A DNA stretch of 64,000 nt from Artocarpus heterophyllus (taxonomy: Eukaryota > Streptophyta > Magnoliopsida > Rosales > Moraceae). The notes beneath the pieces are model-generated. The model was given only the letters and a program-made list of their open reading frames with translations, was not told where the DNA came from and did not search any database. The stretch is taken from assembly GCA_025403435.1 (NCBI GenBank), contig CM046331.1:32335893-32399892 (forward strand), written 5' to 3'. Position numbers and translations under genes: made by a program. Positions within the stretch are counted from its first letter, which is position 1, and every line of letters starts with the position of its first letter. This document shows positions 58,574-64,000 of this stretch, in pieces.

Positions 58574-58689
58574 CCGCGACAGTTAAGATTACGCGTTTTT
58601 CACGCGTATCTTATCAGATATTGATCCGAACTTGATTCTGTTTCGATTTTTGAGACCTAATCTGATATGGACTGACCCCAAGGACCAAT

Positions 58690-58699
58690 AGGTATAAAA
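58690..58699 (+). promoter_or_regulatory. TATA box of the solo LTR
   Basis: TATAAAAAGG with G-rich downstream flank, about 400 bp before the LTR end, is the likely U3/R core promoter. The minus-strand copy of the LTR has an equivalent TATAAATAGAGG (reverse complement near 4572-4583). Confidence 0.7.
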
Positions 58700-59098
58700 A
58701 GGGAGTGAGTCTAATGATTTACTCAGATCAATTTGAGAGATTAAGAGTGATACTCTTCTAGTGAGCATCTGAAAACTCCCTGAGAGCTTTTGTTCACAAA
58801 TTACGAACACTAGCTTTGGGTTCTCTCTATTGGTTGGAAGGAGAGTCACCGGTGGAAGAGCTGTACGTGTGAGCCCACACTCACTCCGGTTGTGGATAGA
58901 GAATAGCAAAGAAGACCAGTTGGTTGAGGCTCTTCTGGAACGTTACTTCTCTACACAGGTCGCGGAGGTTCTTCGGCACACTGAGGTTAGTAAGATCTGT
59001 TTAATTTATACATATAACATGTCAAACTTGTGTTTTAGAAATTACTCTGATGAAAAATTTTTTAAAATTTCGCTGCGCACTTTGTTTCCAACAGTCTT

Positions 59099-60060
59099 GG
59101 GTATCGGTCACTGGAGAATAATTTGGTAGATTAAGTTTTTAATAATTTACCAAATTATTTTTGCTAACAAAAAAGACAATGGTGGCATTGATCTTCGATA
59201 CCTCTAACAACGTGAGCTTGGGTGGCTGTTTGTGCTTCAATCGCCTCGATGACCTTCCTAGCGATGACCTAGTGAGAGGGATGTTACAGATAGAGAGATT
59301 GGAAGAGAGAGGAAGAAAGAGCCTGATGGAGACAGTGAGTAGAAGAGTGAGGAAAGAGAGAGAGGACGAGAGAGAAAATTTGTGGATTAGGGTTTGGATC
59401 TTGGAAAAATAATGATCGAGGATTGTGGGCAAAATGTAAAAAATAAGTCAATGGGGAAAAAATCCAAACAAAAAAAAAAATTAAGGGTACAAGTCGTAAC
59501 CATGTGCACTTTTAGGGCGTGCCACCCAATTCACTTGAAAATCTACAACCAAACTAGGCCAAGGACAAAAATTGTGCGAGAAGAGCCAAGAATGAGAAGG
59601 CAAAGGCAAAACCAGCCTTAAATCTCAATCCTTACAGTTAGCATCATTTCATCTTGTCTCTGGTGCACAAACCTTTTTCTTTGTCAACCTTAGGAGTCCT
59701 CAAGGTGAAGCTAACATAAGAGAAATAAAAATTCAGCAAGAAGGCACTACAGGAGCTCAAAGACTGCCTTGTTTGTTCACAAAGCCCAAAAAGACCACAC
59801 ACAAAAGCCACAACACTTGATTTTTTTTTTATTTTCTTGTCAATGTACCATTATTGCATTACATGTGCTTTGCAAAGGTAACAAGCATAAGGAAAACAAA
59901 CAAGTTTGAAACTATGGTCTAGTCCTTCTGAACTAGCACAAATAATAAGAAGTGACATGTTGGAGTAGAAAACAAGAGGAAATGTAATATGAATTGAGAC
60001 ATCTCATTCCCTCTCAAATCTCACTTCTTAATATTGATGTTGTTAATTGTAAAATCTTGC
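59099..60060. other. Spacer with a GA-rich block, 3' of the RraA-like gene
   Basis: A GA-rich plus-strand stretch at 59275-59400 ends in ATTAGGGTTTGG, resembling the block at 18750-19220. The region 59640-60060 is probably the 3' UTR of the minus-strand RraA-like gene. No coding gene recognised. Confidence 0.5.
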
Positions 60061-60561
60061 TCAAACAGAGAGCTCTGTTTTGGAGATAAGAATGCCATCA
60101 CTATCTGCATATAGCCATTCACCATCGCGTATCAAGGTTCCTCCAATGTGGACAGGTACATGCTTCTCCCCAACTCCTTTCTTGTTTGATTTTACAGGGT
60201 GAGATGCCAAAGCCCTGACCCCGATATCACAGCCGTTGATCTCATCAACGTCTCTGATGCAGCCATTTACCACAATCCCAGCCCACCCCATGTTTTGAGC
60301 AAGCTGCCCCAAATTCCCCCCAACCAAAGCACATCTCATGCTCCCTCCTCCATCAATCACCAACACCCTTCCCTCTCCTTTGCCTTCCAAAGCCTCCCTC
60401 ACCAACACATTGTCCTCGAACACCTTCAGTGTCACCACAGGCCCTGCAAACGCCCTGCACTGCCCATATATCTTGAACACCGGCTGCAGCACACGCAGCT
60501 CCCCACTCGCCAGTAGCGCTGCATTCGTGTCGCAGACTTCTGCAGTTGCCAGCGCTGCCAT
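60061..60561 (-). CDS. RraA-like protein (HMG/CHA aldolase-type fold)
   Basis: A 166-residue single-exon protein of the RraA/MenG family. Bacterial members either inhibit RNase E (RraA) or are class II pyruvate aldolases cleaving 4-hydroxy-4-methyl-2-oxoglutarate; plant copies are annotated as putative aldolases. The body contains [20 protein letters not shown], then [17 protein letters not shown] and CIRDVDEI, the active-site/ligand loop in which the GGN..G and G-x-I-R-D residues bind substrate and metal in aldolases. All are intact. The length matches plant homologues. The ATG at 60561 ([17 protein letters not shown]) is first in the exon; a leader intron lies just upstream. Role in the plant unknown; no clear targeting peptide. 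Confidence 0.92.
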   Translation of the reverse strand: MAALATAEVCDTNAALLASGELRVLQPVFKIYGQCRAFAGPVVTLKVFEDNVLVREALEGKGEGRVLVIDGGGSMRCALVGGNLGQLAQNMGWAGIVVNGCIRDVDEINGCDIGVRALASHPVKSNKKGVGEKHVPVHIGGTLIRDGEWLYADSDGILISKTELSV

Positions 60562-60570
60562 TTTATTTTA

Positions 60571-61014
60571 CTACATGGAATTGAAATAAAACGGAATGGA
60601 GAATTGCATGACATTCATTTATCATTTGTTACACTACAATGTCCTTTTTATAATGCATATTCATCACTAACACAAAAGTGTTATTGTAGCACAATGTCCC
60701 ATGATAGTCAGATACTCTTTCAGACAATTATCTTCATTTTAATATTATATTACTTTTGTAAACTACCAAATGCAATTGATAATTGGGGGACGAAGGCATG
60801 TTATGCAATTAGAGTACGGAATGCTTAGAGGCAAACAAGTCAAGAATCTTTCTATCTAAATCATGGCACAGAATCCAACAAACATCAAATGATTTTGTAA
60901 CTTTAACGCGCACAAGAACAAAAGTATGAGATTTAGCAACAAGAAGAGATTGGAAAGGGAAAAAAAAAATTAAGCAGGATCGAGAACGACATAGATGCAG
61001 AAGATGAAGCTTAC
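60571..61014 (-). other. 5' UTR intron of the RraA-like gene
   Basis: On the minus strand, AATTCTGG|GTAAGCTTC gives a donor (GT at 61014-61013) and TTCCATGTAG|TAAAATAAA gives an acceptor (AG at 60572-60571), nine bases before the ATG. The leader exon would lie at about 61015-61130, where CT/GA-rich text typical of plant leaders is seen. Confidence 0.65.
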
Positions 61015-61130
61015 CCAGAATTAGAAAAGGGAAGAGTCTGTTATTATTTCTTTCTTTGGGTGGTCTCTCTCTCTTGATTCTCCTATGATTTCCGACTTCT
61101 CTCTCCGTTGTTCTGGGACTGCTTTTAAGT

Positions 61131-63860
61131 TTTTATCCCACGGCCACGAACACCACCAGGAACTTTCTATGTAATTGCGTAATTTCTCCTAATATGAACG
61201 TTTATGATGGACTCTAAATGCTTTATAATTTAATTTAATTTAATTAATTCATTTATCATCTTTTAGAAATAGGATGGCAATAGCACCAAAAAAAAAAGGA
61301 CAGATGGATGATGCGATCTTCTTCTTCTTCTTTTTTTCATTTTTAGTCAATACTGCTAATGAAATCGCGATGATCCAATGAAGGGCTGTGATTGTGTGAC
61401 CGTCATATAGAGAAATCTTATTGGTTTGTGTGCCTTGACTCACATCTAATCCCCAGCAAAGTTTGTTAACGAGTATCGTCATCCCTTTTATTCATTGACC
61501 GTAACTTGTTTTTCATTTTAACCCATGGACGGACCTATTTATATTTTTAACACTAAAACATGGAATTTTTGCAACCTTAGGTCAAATGGCGTTCGGTTTG
61601 AGACACCGGAATAAAAATAAAAATAGAAATATAATAGAATAAAAATAAGAATAAATTTAATGATTTATTGATATTTTATTAGTTGATTGAACAGTGGAAT
61701 CGACATTAAAATCATTTATTATTTTATTTGGTTTGTCATTTGTGCAAAAAACCACTTAAATCGTTCAAAATTAAAACAAAAATCACATGTTTGATTCGGT
61801 TCGGTTCGGTTTGTACCGTTTGAGAGGATTAGCGGTTTTTCTTGAACACCTCTGAATATATCAATGATAAACTGTAAGATATCAGTAACGAACCTGTAAA
61901 TAACAATTGTTGCACTATAATCTATCAAGTTGCTACTGGAGTGTTGACAAAGGTTATTCTTATTAATAATAGTGACGGTTATTTTTGTCATTTTGATTTT
62001 CTAATTAATAAGGAGAAGGACGAGATTTTGACAGCGATGATGAGATGTCACCTTTCGGACATTCCACTCAATCTTATTGCACTATTTTTGCTTAATCTTA
62101 TTGCACTTGATTGGTCGAATAAAACCTCGATCTACGAATCATCGAAATCACATTGCAAAAATGCACAACTGATACACTAATGATCCAAAATATTAATTAA
62201 CCATATACGAAATGAAAGTAATTACCTAGTTGCTGCAATTTCTAAGAATTGGAACAACAACTCGCAACCGAAATTATAGAGGAATTGAACTGGACACCGT
62301 AGAGGCGACAGAGTTCAGTGGCTTTTTTAATGAACTTCTTTGCAAACGCGCCTCCTGTGTGAACATGAATCCAACCATGACCCCAATTACATTTCATAAA
62401 TCTTTTCTTTCAAAACATTTCTTAATCTTAAATTAAGAAACATTTCTAAATGAACACATTTTCTTTTTTAAAACATTTCTAAATTAAATATCGTTATAAT
62501 TTGCTTATTTGAATTTTATGTATATTTCTTGCAGTATTTGTTGCAACATTTTAAATCTTAAAATTCTTTAGACTAAGGGTCCGTTTGTTTCATGAGTTCA
62601 AATTATAGTGATTTGAACCTTTTGAGTTTAAGATTGATAGTTATAGACGTTGAATCTACAATTAAATACAAATATATTAGATCAATGTAATATGTTTATA
62701 TTTATGAATTTGGGCCCTCAAGTCACCGTTATTAGGATCTGTTTATCTTCAAAGAAAACTTGTCAGAATAACTACGAAAAATAATTAAAAATTGATTTGA
62801 GCAAAATTAAACAATACTGAATAATAAATTATACCACACGCACGGATTTATAGTGCTTCAATTTGTAACGAGAGCTATGTCTGTTGTTTTCACTATGAAC
62901 GAATATATTGCATACATATTACAATAAAAATGAGAAGAAATTTTAGCAGAGTTTCTGTATGTCTCTTTCTTTCATATCCACAATTGAAGACGACATTCCT
63001 TTATATAAAGGGTAAGGAGGAGTCACGACTTCTAACTGACAAAAAGTGGAGATGATAATACTTAAAGTAACTGCAATAGTAGGACACGAGTTGATTTTCA
63101 ATAGGTCGTAAGAATCAGGCTCTTCCCACGTCTCAGTTTGTGGCTTGACATACTCTTATAACTATTAGATTCAGTCGAATGAACACTTGAGAACAAACCT
63201 GAAATGACAAAAAATGATATCCAAATGAAGCATACGATTGGTTTATATTCGATTGAATCGATCGAAGCCTCAACTCGTTTTTATGCTAGATAAACGATGC
63301 TTCTCACTTCGAACTGCTTTGAATTGATCGATCTTGTTGGGCTTGATTCGCATTAGTCAAAATTCTAAATCTTCATCTTGGGCCTTAACAAACGATTTGG
63401 GCCTATTTAAATCATACTTCAACAATAGTTTGGAAAATGTGGTTTGAAATTGGAATTCAAATTAATGTTTGAATATATAATTGATTTTGAGTTTAAAAAT
63501 AGAATAAAGCTTGAAACTATGTTTGGATGTGTATTGAAATGTGAGATGGGTTTTAAAAATTGAACCCAAGTATTGTTCAAGATAGGTTTGAAACATCCAA
63601 AATCAGGGGGGAATTGATTCCAAAAACATGCCCACTTTCATCTTAATGGGTTAAATCAACATATCAAAATTAGCCAATATTTTTTGTTGCCAAACAACTT
63701 CTCATCTTGAAACTTGGGTTTGAAACCTGTGAATGTCTCAAACAAATGCACATTAAGTTTGCACGACTACAACCTCAGTTTTTAAGACATACTTATGAAA
63801 TTTTATTTACTTATTTATACATATATAATTTCATAAAATAATAATGCAAAATTTACTTGT
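61131..63860. other. Intergenic, repeat-derived, no gene seen
   Basis: AT-rich, with a (TTAAT)n run near 61230, a (TTCGG)n-like GGTTCGGTTCGGTTT at 61798-61812, and a MITE-like end GGGTCCGTTTGTTTCATGAG at 62578. Degenerate TTTGAAAC/GTTTCAAA repeats lie at 63420-63740. None of the short frames has a recognisable domain. Confidence 0.5.
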
Positions 63861-63865
63861 ACGTG

Positions 63866-64000
63866 AGTGGTATCTATTCTCATTTCCACCATTCGTCTGC
63901 CGCTCGTCATTGCTCATCAAATATTGCTGACAGGTTTCTTACCTACAATATGAACATAACTTAATAAGCTTTCACTCAACAAGTTGGAAATTAAACTCAC
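63866..64000. repeat. Partial copy of the 16.9-kb dispersed repeat
   Basis: GTGGTATCTATTCTC at 63868 and AATAAGCTTTCACTCAA at 63964 correspond in order and spacing to GTGGTATTCATTCCC at 16871 and AATAAGCTTTCGCTCAA at 16976. The copy runs off the window's end. Confidence 0.5.

Larger units (their letters stand above)
57060..59093 (+). mobile_element. Solo LTR, 2034 bp, with perfect target duplication
   Basis: It begins TGTTAGACATG and ends TTTCCAACA, with GTCTT on both sides (57055-57059 and 59094-59098), a perfect 5-bp duplication. The reverse-oriented copy at 4178-6091 has the same ends. Inside are a palindrome array (58496-58573), a TATA box (GGTATAAAAAGGG near 58690) and a leader/R-like region. 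No internal coding sequence remains, so it arose by LTR-LTR recombination. The exact superfamily is not decidable from the LTR alone. Confidence 0.93.

Noticed and set aside
58592..58606. ACGCGT...ACGCGT as part of the palindrome array
   Set aside because: Different core and spacing from the GTTCGGC motifs; listed only as a neighbour.
57333..58909. Open frames inside the solo LTR (57333-57931, 58589-58909)
   Set aside because: Non-coding LTR; related text is found in the reverse copy without the same frames being kept.
62578..63740. A single large MITE between GTTTG-type ends
   Set aside because: Ends are not clearly complementary and no target duplication could be found.
1..64000. CRISPR arrays, bacterial operons, riboswitches
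   Set aside because: Regular palindromes in the LTRs are not CRISPR repeats (no unique spacers of constant length, plant nuclear context).

Overview
This window is nuclear DNA from a flowering plant, most likely a eudicot. The evidence is intron-rich genes with GT-AG (and one GC-AG) introns, plant-type proteins (an RPM1-like CC-NBS-LRR, peroxin 5 with nine WxxxF/Y motifs, COP9 signalosome subunit 6, DDI1, TFIIH p62), TCP-type site II promoter elements, and AT-rich intergenic DNA full of LTR retrotransposon remnants, MITEs, a SINE and a LINE. A run of 100 N at 41049-41148 shows it is a draft assembly. The family cannot be fixed from sequence alone; a cucurbit is possible but unproven.

Layout. 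1-1.3 kb: nothing recognisable. 1.3-11.2 kb: a dead Ty1/copia element, itself invaded by other LTR elements. 11.4-14.3 kb (-): a CC-NBS-LRR immune receptor gene. 14.3-20.6 kb: intergenic, repeat-rich. 20.65-22.0 kb (+): a subtilase pseudogene split by a 583-bp solo LTR. 23.2-24.6 kb (+): PNO1, a small-subunit ribosome assembly factor with a 5' UTR intron. 25.9-31.3 kb (-): DDI1, 16 exons. 32.8-38.6 kb (+): TFIIH subunit p62 (TFB1), 20 exons. 39.9-40.1 kb (-): a tiny Cys-rich membrane protein. 40.1-46.2 kb: intergenic with the assembly gap, microsatellites and a G-quadruplex-type (GGGTT)n array. 46.2-52.3 kb (-): PEX5, 15 exons. 53.1-56.2 kb (+): CSN6, 9 exons. 57.06-59.09 kb: a 2034-bp solo LTR with a perfect 5-bp target duplication. 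60.1-61.1 kb (-): an RraA-like protein. 61.1-64 kb: intergenic.

The genes do not form a pathway, but most are single-copy-type housekeeping genes (ribosome assembly, ubiquitin/proteasome shuttle, transcription/repair, peroxisome import, CUL deneddylation). Two pairs are head to head, DDI1/TFB1 (1.5 kb apart) and PEX5/CSN6 (0.77 kb apart), and both shared promoters, as well as the PNO1 promoter, carry clustered TGGGCC/GCCCA site II elements. I reconstructed all exon structures by hand from splice sites and reading-frame continuity; the predicted lengths (PEX5 724 aa, DDI1 410 aa, p62 607 aa, CSN6 313 aa, PNO1 219 aa) are close to the family norms.

The most unusual structure is an array of short palindromes, GTTCGGC(A/C)TGCCGAAC-like, spaced 21-22 bp (two helical turns). 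It lies upstream of the TATA box of a long LTR family and is present in three separate places (3.66, 4.67 and 58.5 kb).
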